Part shown: positions 23,551-30,892 of the stretch, one piece after another | How positions within the stretch are numbered: position 1 is the first letter of the stretch | How the letters are laid out: every line of letters begins with the position of its first letter | Origin: CAYVMN01 sp964452575 | GTDB taxonomy: Bacteria > Desulfobacterota > DSM-4660 > Desulfatiglandales > Desulfatiglandaceae | Assembly: GCA_964452575.1 (NCBI GenBank) | Contig: CAYVMN010000018.1 | Location: 1-32,672, forward strand | Reading direction: 5' to 3' | Length of the DNA stretch: 32,672 nucleotides | Made by a program: the position numbers and the translations under genes | Notes under the pieces: generated by a model | Told to the model about the DNA's origin: nothing | Seen by the model: the letters and a program-made list of their open reading frames with translations, nothing else | The model's database searches: none

Positions 23551-25881
23551 ATGCGAATAAGTCCCGATCTCAGACTAAACCTATTACCTATTTCATTCAA
23601 TAACGATACATTCAAAGGGTATGAACTACCTTACACCGATGCTGACCACCTCAAGGGCCTCCGGGATAAGTATCGCGATACCTATGTGTTTAGGAGGCGC
23701 GGAGATGTTATTCATTGCGTTTCATTGAATGAGTCTGCCGAAGCTCTTGGAAAAGAGAAGGTATTCACCCTAAGAAATGATTTTGTGCTTGCAGGGTCCT
23801 TAGTTCAAAATTCTCTCATAAGGTTCTTTTCTGAAAAAGGCGCTACGTTCGTCAAATTATTTAATCCTACATGCATTGTAATTGAGAGAGAGAACCTAAT
23901 GAAAGATATTGCGGGAAGTGAGGAGATAGCCGAAATCCTCCCCATGTATCCTGAATATGAAGTCGAAAGCAGAATTTTAGTCCCTCATAAAGGGCCGGTG
24001 ACGTTCGGAATACTTGTTAACTTTTCAATCCGCCAACTTATAAATTGCACAGTAAAGGAGCTTACCGGTAGAGGTATGGATCTGAGTGACCGTTACGTGG
24101 TGGTCAGCCGTGACGATACTAAAGAGTCGTCCATTGTGGATGGCAAATATAACAAAAAATTGGCTGGCAGGATAATCGGGATAGAAGGGTCAAAATTGAA
24201 ACTTGCGGATTACCTTGACCAAGATGAAATAGATTCAGAGTCCTGTTATCCAGAATCCAGCACCTCTAACTTCGTCCACTGCCTTGCTTCATTATCTTCG
24301 GAAAATATCGGCAAGCTGACAAAGAATAGATTATTCCAGCTTTTTAAAGTAACGGGAGCAGTGAATCAGTATTGGCGTCTAGAAAAGGTCAGGGAATGGT
24401 TCGCTAAATCACAACCCATTCATTGTTCGAGTGATCTGTCCTTTAATATAGCGAATGACAGCTACGAGCCCAGATATGGAAATGAAGCAGGACAATACCA
24501 CAGGCTCAATAATCCCTCCTATGTTCTCAGGCCTGGTGGGTCTATCACCGTAACGGGAAGGATAGATAAACATATAGACGAAAAAGGGCCTTTTGATGCT
24601 GAGGACTTTCCAAAGAAAAGAATCAGGATGGCGGTGATTTTTCCTGAAAGACATAAAGGGGATGTAGAGGTATTCATAAGGCAGTTCAAAGATGGTGTCC
24701 CTCCCAGGCGGAATAAAGATATACCATACCTGCAGGGTTTTATCCGAAAATACAGACTTTCAAGCTGCGAATTCGATTTTTTTGGAGTCGGAAGAGACAA
24801 AGAGAATGCTCAGGGTTATAAGGAAGCATGCCTTGAAGCGCTTAGAAAATTCCAAGCTTATGACATAGCTATCATCGTGACAAAGGAAGAATATCATCAA
24901 ATTTATGGCAGGAAAAATCCATATTTTGTTGCAAAATCAACTTTCATGTCACAGGGTGTCCCGGTTCAAGCAATGGAAATTGAGACAATCCTGGACGAAC
25001 GAGGCCGTCCCTGGATTCTCAATAATATGGCTCTTGCCTGCTATGCAAAATTCGGAGGAGTACCTTGGGTGTTATCTTCTTCACCAGGAATGACACATGA
25101 ACTCATTTTTGGCATAGGAAGCGCAAGAGTCCAAGCAGAACGACTCGGTGATTCGGAAAGGTTTGTTGGAATAACCACAGTTTTTAGCGGTGATGGCAAT
25201 TATTTGTTGTATAACCTTACAAAGGAGGTTAGGTACGAAGAATTCAAAGATTCTTTACTTCGTTCTTTAAAGGAATGCATGGACGAAATTAAAGCGAGAT
25301 ATGCCTGGCAGAAGGGAGACAAGCTCAGGCTCATTTTTCATGAAGCGTTCAAGAGGTTCAAAAGAGAACATGAGGTCGAGGCTGTAAAGAAATTTGTCGA
25401 TGAGATAACTGACTTTGATGTTGAGTATGCATTTGTTCACATTAGCAGGAGCCACCCCTGGAAGCTTTTCGACAGAAAATCTAACGGTGTTCCGCATTGG
25501 GAGGAGGATAACGGATATTTTCGCATGACCACAAAGGGTGAATACGTGCCTCATCGAGGGTTTTATATTCCTTTGGGTCCACAAGCTGCCTTGCTGACCC
25601 TTACAGGTCCATACCAGCTAAAAACTTCGCTGCAGGGATGTCCAGAGCCTATCCTTATCTCAGTACATAACGGGTCTACATTTTCAAGCCAGGAGTATCT
25701 CGCCAACCAAATATACAAATTGACATTCATGTCATGGAGAAGCTTTTCCCCATCGTCAATGCCCGTGACAATTGAATACTCTGACTGGATAGCCCATTTC
25801 ATGGGCCATCTAAGAGAGATACCTGGATGGAATCCTGACACGCTTTCTACAAAGCTTAAAGAAAGCAGGTGGTTTTTATGA
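23551..25881 (+). CDS. Long prokaryotic Argonaute (long-B type) with inactive PIWI domain
   Basis: 776 residues, so longer than short pAgos. Residues 1-350 are N/L1/reduced PAZ-like. MID spans about 355-505: YDIAIIVTKEEY, NPYFVAKS and ACYAKFGGVPW supply Tyr458, Lys462, Gln473 and Lys500, spaced like the 5'-phosphate pocket of known pAgos. PIWI spans about 505-776 and ends in WFL, whose terminal carboxylate normally joins the pocket. Where catalytic Agos have GID, this has FGIGSARV (Gly523), and the second Asp position reads LIFHEAFKR (Glu/Ala). The DEDX tetrad is thus lost: it should bind guide and target without cutting. The stop overlaps the start of the nuclease gene (ATGA at 25878), a tight two-gene operon. 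ATG 23551 has AAGAGG upstream. Composition is AT-richer than mod, suggesting separate acquisition. Confidence 0.9.
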   Translation: MRISPDLRLNLLPISFNNDTFKGYELPYTDADHLKGLRDKYRDTYVFRRRGDVIHCVSLNESAEALGKEKVFTLRNDFVLAGSLVQNSLIRFFSEKGATFVKLFNPTCIVIERENLMKDIAGSEEIAEILPMYPEYEVESRILVPHKGPVTFGILVNFSIRQLINCTVKELTGRGMDLSDRYVVVSRDDTKESSIVDGKYNKKLAGRIIGIEGSKLKLADYLDQDEIDSESCYPESSTSNFVHCLASLSSENIGKLTKNRLFQLFKVTGAVNQYWRLEKVREWFAKSQPIHCSSDLSFNIANDSYEPRYGNEAGQYHRLNNPSYVLRPGGSITVTGRIDKHIDEKGPFDAEDFPKKRIRMAVIFPERHKGDVEVFIRQFKDGVPPRRNKDIPYLQGFIRKYRLSSCEFDFFGVGRDKENAQGYKEACLEALRKFQAYDIAIIVTKEEYHQIYGRKNPYFVAKSTFMSQGVPVQAMEIETILDERGRPWILNNMALACYAKFGGVPWVLSSSPGMTHELIFGIGSARVQAERLGDSERFVGITTVFSGDGNYLLYNLTKEVRYEEFKDSLLRSLKECMDEIKARYAWQKGDKLRLIFHEAFKRFKREHEVEAVKKFVDEITDFDVEYAFVHISRSHPWKLFDRKSNGVPHWEEDNGYFRMTTKGEYVPHRGFYIPLGPQAALLTLTGPYQLKTSLQGCPEPILISVHNGSTFSSQEYLANQIYKLTFMSWRSFSPSSMPVTIEYSDWIAHFMGHLREIPGWNPDTLSTKLKESRWFL

Positions 25882-27101
25882 CAGCTGTCATAGGAAATGA
25901 GATACACCTGCTGCTCAGGAAGTTATCAGGGGCCGTGGAATCTCATAACAGAATGGGGGATGTCTATGGCCTTTTCGCTCACCATATTTTGTCAAGTTTT
26001 TCTGAACTTGGAATTGAGTGGCAGGTTACTTGTGACAGCGGTTGGCTTGACAGTTTCGATGAAAAGAACGTGCATCATGTAGCCTGCTTGGGATACTCGC
26101 TTTATAGCCAGGCAATAGATATCGAGACAGGAAAAATATTCATTAAGGCCTTTGACTTGCTCAAGGAAAGAGAACCATTCAAAGGCACTCACGTTTCTTA
26201 TCCCTACCAATGCTCAACATTCCTTGGATTGGTATTTGGGGCAAGAACAATCCAAGATGAAAATTGGCGCAAAGGGGCTTTGGGATGGCTTAAGAAGGTA
26301 CTTGAGGAAAGACTTAAGCTGGGCGATATTTCAAGCTTCATTGACCTCTTCTATAAATATATAGCATACCATATCTCGGGCCAACCAGTTGAAATAAGGG
26401 ACATCGCGCCTTATAGCTCTTTGGAAGATATGTCTTTTCTCACGCACTTAATGATTAGGAATATCTTCAAAACACCCAATCAGCAGCAAAATTTGATTTC
26501 CCTAAGGAACGGCCTGCTGAAAGAGCTAATCGTATCAGGTGTTGAGGGGATAACCGGCGAGAAAGCCTGTTTAATCTACGCCTCTGTCCAGGAAAGTATA
26601 GCAAAAGATATCGACAATTTTCTGATATCTCCCAGTTTCGTCTGCGCGATTCTCTCCAGATTTGAAGACGCCATGAAACGCTGGAGATATGATTCAGATG
26701 ACCTCCAAAAACCAGTGAAATGGCCTGTCAATGAGGAACGGGAAGTCCAGGATATACTCTGGCTTATTTTGAGGTCACATTTCGATGACCTAGTGGATGA
26801 AGAGACTCTGCCCAAAGTAGGCCATAGTTCCTATAAGCCGGATTTTGCCATTCCATCACTGAGATTACTAATTGAGGCTAAGGTAACTTACAGCAAAGCT
26901 GATTTTAAGAAGATAGAAAAAGAGATAATGGTTGATACTATTGGCTATCTTCTGAACACTAAAGATTATGACAGGATAATTGTCTTTATCTACGACAAAT
27001 CAGCAAGTGTTCAGGAATATGGCACAACGAGAAATGACATGAAAAAGATAACTGAAATTGAGGATGTAATAATAGCCTCAAAACCTTCTCAGCTGCCATA
27101 A
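25878..27101 (+). CDS. PD-(D/E)XK nuclease, effector of the Argonaute system
   Basis: 407 residues from ATG 25878, which overlaps the Argonaute stop. Residues about 1-275 are helical and unlike any domain I recognise. Residues about 280-400 form a PD-(D/E)XK restriction-nuclease fold: Glu289 in REVQDILWLIL, Asp322 in SYKPDFAIP and Glu333-x-Lys335 in LLIEAKVTY, then KKIEKEIMVDTIGYLL. The active site is complete, in contrast to the Argonaute. Known inactive long-B pAgos pair with nuclease, Sir2 or membrane effectors that kill the cell when a guide-matched invader is found; this pair has the same logic. The N-terminal domain presumably docks on the Argonaute. No RBS is needed beyond coupling. 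Confidence 0.85.
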   Translation: MTAVIGNEIHLLLRKLSGAVESHNRMGDVYGLFAHHILSSFSELGIEWQVTCDSGWLDSFDEKNVHHVACLGYSLYSQAIDIETGKIFIKAFDLLKEREPFKGTHVSYPYQCSTFLGLVFGARTIQDENWRKGALGWLKKVLEERLKLGDISSFIDLFYKYIAYHISGQPVEIRDIAPYSSLEDMSFLTHLMIRNIFKTPNQQQNLISLRNGLLKELIVSGVEGITGEKACLIYASVQESIAKDIDNFLISPSFVCAILSRFEDAMKRWRYDSDDLQKPVKWPVNEEREVQDILWLILRSHFDDLVDEETLPKVGHSSYKPDFAIPSLRLLIEAKVTYSKADFKKIEKEIMVDTIGYLLNTKDYDRIIVFIYDKSASVQEYGTTRNDMKKITEIEDVIIASKPSQLP

Positions 27102-27434
27102 GGACACATATATCAAAAGACAGACATTTATTCGCCATTTGCCAATGTCCGCTTTTTGCTCGAGCAGGCATATCGAGAACTGACAGGCCTCTGCAGCCAA
27201 GAGGCCAGAATTTTCTAGCAGGCTTTGAGGCTTTAAAGGGGTACGTTCTTCAATATTTCACAATAACTTTAGGTGGAAAGATCCAGCGTGAATGCGGTTA
27301 TATCGCAAGAGTACGGACTCTCGTTTCTTTTGAAAAGAATTAAGATATCGCGCCGGGGGTAACCCTGAACCTGAATGAATCAGGGGAGAAATTGAAAGCA
27401 TTAAGTATGAAAGGAAGGGGATCGGAGACAGACG
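27102..27434. other. Intergenic gap after the Argonaute operon
   Basis: No gene is supported. The gap holds one terminator-like hairpin (27186-27214) and otherwise unremarkable sequence leading to the AlbA_2 gene. Confidence 0.4.
27186..27214 (+). terminator. Probable terminator after the Argonaute-nuclease operon
   Basis: A perfect 7-bp stem GGCCTCT/AGAGGCC with a 7-nt loop (27186-27206) is followed by AGAATTTT. The T-run is short and displaced by four bases, so termination may be weak. Confidence 0.4.
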
Positions 27435-28820
27435 ATGAAACGTGATGAGCTTAGCAACATCATCGCGCTCGGTGAGGACAGCACCCGCCAATTCAAGTCG
27501 GATGCCCGCAACGCCGCCTCTCTGGCTTCAGAGATGGCGGCATTCGCCAATTCCGAAGGCGGAGTTGTCCTGATCGGTGTTGCAGACGATGGTTCCATAT
27601 CCGGGCTTTCAAGGAGTGATGTAAGCCGTATCAACCAAGTTATCAGCAACGCCGCAAGCCATCTGGTGCGCAGTCCTCTGGTGGTGCATACAGAGAATGT
27701 ATCCGTTGGCAAAGGACGAATCGTCATTGTCCTGACCATTCCCAAGGGGATCGACAAGCCCTATTTTGATAATAATGGCGTAATCTGGCTCAAGGTCGGC
27801 GCGGACAAGCGCAGGGTAAACTCCAAGGAAGAGTTGCGGCGTCTATTCCAGATGACCGACCAGTTCCACGCCGATGAACTGCCTACAAAGGCTGGAATCG
27901 AGGCGCTGGACAAATTGCGATTTCGCGATTATTTAAAAGAAGTTTATAAACAGGACTATCCCGATTCTCATTTGGAACTTGTCCGCCTCCTCCAGAACTT
28001 GAACCTGGCCACTGAGAAAGAGGTCTTGAACCTGGCTGGTCTGTTGCTCTTTGCCGAACAGCCGGAGCGGTTCAAACCTCAGTTCATCATCAAAGCTGTA
28101 CGCTATCCGGGAAATGACATCCATATCAGCGAATATCTTGACTCTGATGATTTTGTAGGTCCTCTGCCCAGACAATTTGATGAGGCAATGGCCTTTATCC
28201 TGCGGAATCTCCACAAAATACAGGCTGGGCGAGGGGTAAACGCCCCCGGAGTCCCTGAAATATCCTTGGTGGTTTTTGAGGAACTATTGGTAAACGCCCT
28301 TGTCCACCGGGACTACCTGGTAAGCGCGCCGATTCGTCTGTTTGTGTTCGATAATCGCATAGAGATCATCAGTCCCGGGAACCTTCCCAACAATCTGACC
28401 GTGGAGAAGATTCTGGCCGGCAATTCCAACATTCGCAACCCTATCCTGGTATCTCATGTCGCCAAAGGGCTCCTGCCATATCGGGGGCTTGGTTCCGGGA
28501 TAAAACGGGCGTTGGAGGCATGGCCCCGGATCGATTTTATCGATGACCGGGAGGGGAACCTGTTCACTGCAACAGTGCGCAGGGTGGAGAGAACTCGTTC
28601 GGTAAAAAGTTCGGTAAAAAGTTCGGTAAAAACAGAAGAACAGATCCTTGCCCTTTTGGCGGAGAAACCGGAAATGACTATCCCGGAACTGGCGGAAGTA
28701 TTGAGTCTTTCCACAAGAGCCGTCGAGAAGCAGATTGCCAATATCAGGAAAGAAGGCAGGTTGAGAAGAGTCGGGCCTAAGAAAGGCGGCCATTGGGAAG
28801 TGGTGAGGGATAAATCCTAA
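27435..28820 (+). CDS. AlbA_2 (Schlafen-type) DNA-binding ATPase, RecG-like family
   Basis: 461 residues in three parts. The N-terminal AlbA_2 domain (about 1-125) has DSTRQFKSDARNAASLASEM, AFANSEGGVVLIGVADDG and IWLKVGADKRR. The middle GHKL-type ATPase region (about 265-380) has EELLVNALVHRDY, NRIEIISPGNLP and YRGLGSGIKRALE. The C-terminal winged helix has MTIPELAEVLSLSTRAVEKQ. Before it lies a short Ser-Val-Lys repeat linker encoded by three exact 12-nt units. The family is common in defence islands but its mechanism is mostly unknown; regulation of neighbouring genes or nucleic-acid sensing are possibilities. ATG 27435 has GGAG upstream. It appears intact and stands alone. Confidence 0.88.
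   Translation: MKRDELSNIIALGEDSTRQFKSDARNAASLASEMAAFANSEGGVVLIGVADDGSISGLSRSDVSRINQVISNAASHLVRSPLVVHTENVSVGKGRIVIVLTIPKGIDKPYFDNNGVIWLKVGADKRRVNSKEELRRLFQMTDQFHADELPTKAGIEALDKLRFRDYLKEVYKQDYPDSHLELVRLLQNLNLATEKEVLNLAGLLLFAEQPERFKPQFIIKAVRYPGNDIHISEYLDSDDFVGPLPRQFDEAMAFILRNLHKIQAGRGVNAPGVPEISLVVFEELLVNALVHRDYLVSAPIRLFVFDNRIEIISPGNLPNNLTVEKILAGNSNIRNPILVSHVAKGLLPYRGLGSGIKRALEAWPRIDFIDDREGNLFTATVRRVERTRSVKSSVKSSVKTEEQILALLAEKPEMTIPELAEVLSLSTRAVEKQIANIRKEGRLRRVGPKKGGHWEVVRDKS
28597..28632 (+). repeat. Three tandem 12-nt repeats in the AlbA_2 gene linker
   Basis: GTTCGGTAAAAA occurs three times in a row, giving a Ser-Val-Lys-Ser type linker between the ATPase and winged-helix parts. A multiple of three, so copy-number change keeps frame and alters linker length only. 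Confidence 0.9.
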
Positions 28821-28953
28821 CCATGACATCGTAACAGGACATCTTATTGACCTTATTACAACGAAGGTCGGCGACAACGTTTTTTTCTGGGAAACGCGTT
28901 ATTATTCCAAGAGCTTTCCTTAGCCAGTGCAGTACTCATGAAGGAGAATCCTA

Positions 28954-29100
28954 ATGGAACCTGGCACCAGGGTTCGTCTCAAAGCCGATCCGGGGAGAAT
29001 TGGGATCATCACTGGCAGGGTCAGGGAAAAAGCTGGCAAAATTGCCGTCAAGGACATCAACCATTATGGCGATGAGGTTCTCAAGGTTTATGATACCTGA
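28954..29100 (+). pseudogene. Chimeric 48-codon ORF: helicase-like N-terminus fused to mod 3' end
   Basis: ATG 28954 has an excellent RBS (AAGGAG, 7-8 nt). Codons 1-26 (MEPGTRVRLKADPGRIGIIT) resemble the short beta-barrel start of SNF2-type helicases of the DISARM DrmD kind. From codon 28 the sequence switches to GKIAVKDINHYGDEVLKVYD, a near copy of the Mod C-terminus (56 of 60 bases equal 23110-23169), then stops. It reads as a deletion scar that joined the start of a helicase gene to the end of a second mod gene. It is probably translated but without function. Confidence 0.65.
29035..29094 (+). repeat. Sixty-base repeat, copy B (mod-derived)
   Basis: Same-orientation match to 23110-23169 with 4 differences, all but one at synonymous positions; the other changes Val to Asp. 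Confidence 0.85.
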
Positions 29101-29539
29101 AGCGGAGCGGGTTCCCCTTTCAGCGTTCAGGATTTGAAACATGAGCATCAGACCGCGTAGCCAGGATAACTCAAGGCGAATCCATCAATAGAGTCACCTT
29201 AACAAATCATTTTTCACCGATATACGTTGGATATCACAATATTTTGGCGATCGGATATTTGCTGATACATAGCAGTAATAGCAGGTTTTAGCCATGATCC
29301 GGCATATACAATATGTTGAGCTGTCGCTAATGATTACTTCTGATATAATTGATACGTGAAAGCTGGCCGAAACTCAAGAATAGGATAATTATCCTGGATC
29401 ATGGAATCATGGCGCCTTGAGAATTGGCTATCACAGGTTATTGTGAGCCCCTTATTCTACCGATTTCTTGGAGATATCTCAGGATTTTGAAACCTCAAGA
29501 AACTTTTGATCATACCAGATACTACAAGGTGAAATAACG
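29101..29539. other. Intergenic gap with extended -10 element and palindrome
   Basis: No convincing gene. An extended -10 motif TGATATAAT lies at 29341-29349 on the plus strand without a good -35, and a perfect palindrome AGGATAATTATCCT lies 32 nt downstream (29382-29395). A 29-codon frame (ATG 29401 to 29490) follows but lacks an RBS. The region could produce a small RNA or be residual promoter sequence of a lost gene. Confidence 0.35.
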
Positions 29540-30328
29540 TCACTCCTCAGGCTGCGCCTTTAGGCGATCGCCTGCAGGAGTTTGTTGTGCATCCTTTGTG
29601 TTCTCAGTTTGCACTGTTTCGATTACGCGAGGCCGAAACATTGCGCGTAAGGCATCCTTGAGTTGCTCGTATTCTCTGAACGCCATGATGTATCCGCTGG
29701 TCCAGCGTGCCATGCCGGTCGCCAGTTCCTTGAGTCGTTTGCATCGATCGATCTCCTTTGCGGCCTGGGATGACGAGACCGCCGATGGTGTTGTCAGAGT
29801 GGTTCCGTCGCGTCCTATGTTGACGTAGATTGCGCTCTGCTTCGCGCGGTCCACGCTACCGTCCGCAACGCGTTTGGTTTCGGGATCGTAATCCCCTGGT
29901 TCAAGCACGTCCCATGAAAAGCGGCCTTCCGATTTTCCAATCTTCTCGTGCCTGAGCAGATTTATCGCGGCGGCTACTTGGCCACGAACAAAGTCTTGCG
30001 TTTCTGGTTGATTCCGTTGCGCCAGGTCCTCAAGCCAGCTCTCCTCTCGTTCAGCTAAGTGTTCCATCAGAAGCCCCAAGAGATGCTTGCTCTCATGATT
30101 ACGAACGGCCCTTCTGACTTCCGGCGTCCATGGGATGGCGTTATCTTGGACCAAATATAGTAAAAACCCTTTAGAAAACTCTTCCTCTGCCAGTATAGTC
30201 AATGCGTACGCGGTACCAAACCGATCCCAGCCGTACATGAGTTCAGCATCTTCAAGCAGGGCGCAACCGTTCTCGACGCAGGCACAAACACCTTGCTGGT
30301 ACTTGCCTTCTTGTTTCTTTTTGTTCAT
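29540..30328 (-). CDS. abiV: AbiV-like abortive infection protein
   Basis: 262 residues. The N-terminal third matches the AbiV family pattern: ENGCALLEDAELMYGWDRF, AYALTILAEEEFSKGFLLYL (acidic pair before the conserved Lys) and NHESKHLLGLLMEHL. AbiV in Lactococcus binds a phage protein and blocks phage translation; the fold is HEPN-like. The C-terminal part is polar and ends in a low-complexity tail rich in Gln, Thr and Glu. ATG 30328 is preceded by AGAAG. GC content and codon use are higher than in the adjacent Argonaute genes, and it is a single gene on the opposite strand, so likely a separate acquisition. Confidence 0.82.
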   Translation of the reverse strand: MNKKKQEGKYQQGVCACVENGCALLEDAELMYGWDRFGTAYALTILAEEEFSKGFLLYLVQDNAIPWTPEVRRAVRNHESKHLLGLLMEHLAEREESWLEDLAQRNQPETQDFVRGQVAAAINLLRHEKIGKSEGRFSWDVLEPGDYDPETKRVADGSVDRAKQSAIYVNIGRDGTTLTTPSAVSSSQAAKEIDRCKRLKELATGMARWTSGYIMAFREYEQLKDALRAMFRPRVIETVQTENTKDAQQTPAGDRLKAQPEE

Positions 30329-30340
30329 GGCTTCTGTCTG

Positions 30341-30395
30341 AACAACGAGTCGCTCACCACCTGCGGCTTTTTCCTGTCTGGTGGAGCATCGTGTT
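30341..30395 (-). repeat. attC-like imperfect hairpin upstream of abiV
   Basis: Plus-strand arms AACAACGAGTCGCTCACCACC (30341-30361) and GGTGGAGCATCGTGTT (30380-30395) pair imperfectly with bulged bases and an 18-nt loop. Read on the minus strand the outer ends are AAC and GTT, with inner GCTCCACC/GGTGGTGAGC, resembling integron attC sites. The outer 7-mers do not fit the attC consensus well (TATAAC / GTTGTTC), and no second site was seen downstream of abiV. It could be a degenerate attC site or just a hairpin. Confidence 0.35.
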
Positions 30396-30857
30396 ATATG
30401 GCATATCTCAATTCAGTTTTAAGTTCGCAATTTCGCTTACTTCATATCTGGCATTTATGCTCATTAGAACGGAAAAATACGTTTCCAATCCCTACGAGCA
30501 TGCTTGGATCATTCGTGAGTTACCATGGATGCTCGATTAAATATTTAACACCGATTTTCGCACTGGCAATGCGATTAAGTTTTGGTGCGATTGAATTGGT
30601 AAAAACAAGGAATAAATCCTGATATTTCAACTTATTACCATAGGGCAATGATTTGGGAATCCATAAAGTTCTTATATGTTATGACGCTTAAATGTGAAGT
30701 CATAGCGTTATATAATTGCTCAGAACTACCATGCAACCATTCGGTATCCTTGCTTTGAAACCAGAAATAGCCTTTAAAAACAATAATATGGCCCTGATCT
30801 TGTTTTACAAGAGAATATCACTGCATGACCCCGGTGGGTATTTTAATATTTTTATTG
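30396..30857. other. AT-rich gap before the transposase
   Basis: No gene is supported; a frame across it has no RBS or family similarity. The left end of the insertion sequence should lie here, but I could not identify terminal inverted repeats because the right end is near the window edge. Confidence 0.3.
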
Positions 30858-30886
30858 TTGACATTATAATCGCCATATGCTATAAG
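30858..30886 (+). promoter_or_regulatory. Transposase promoter
   Basis: TTGACA (30858-30863), 17-nt spacer, TATAAG (30881-30886): near consensus. Predicted +1 falls at about 30893, the first base of the transposase ATG, implying a leaderless or nearly leaderless message. Confidence 0.65.
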
Positions 30887-30892
30887 CTTTTC

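Noticed and set aside
27401..27757. Minus-strand frame opposite the AlbA_2 gene
   Set aside because: It is antisense to the conserved AlbA_2 domain and lacks an RBS.
30293..30622. Open frame of 109 codons on the plus strand upstream of the transposase
   Set aside because: It overlaps the start of abiV and the hairpin, has no RBS, and its composition is that of AT-rich non-coding sequence.
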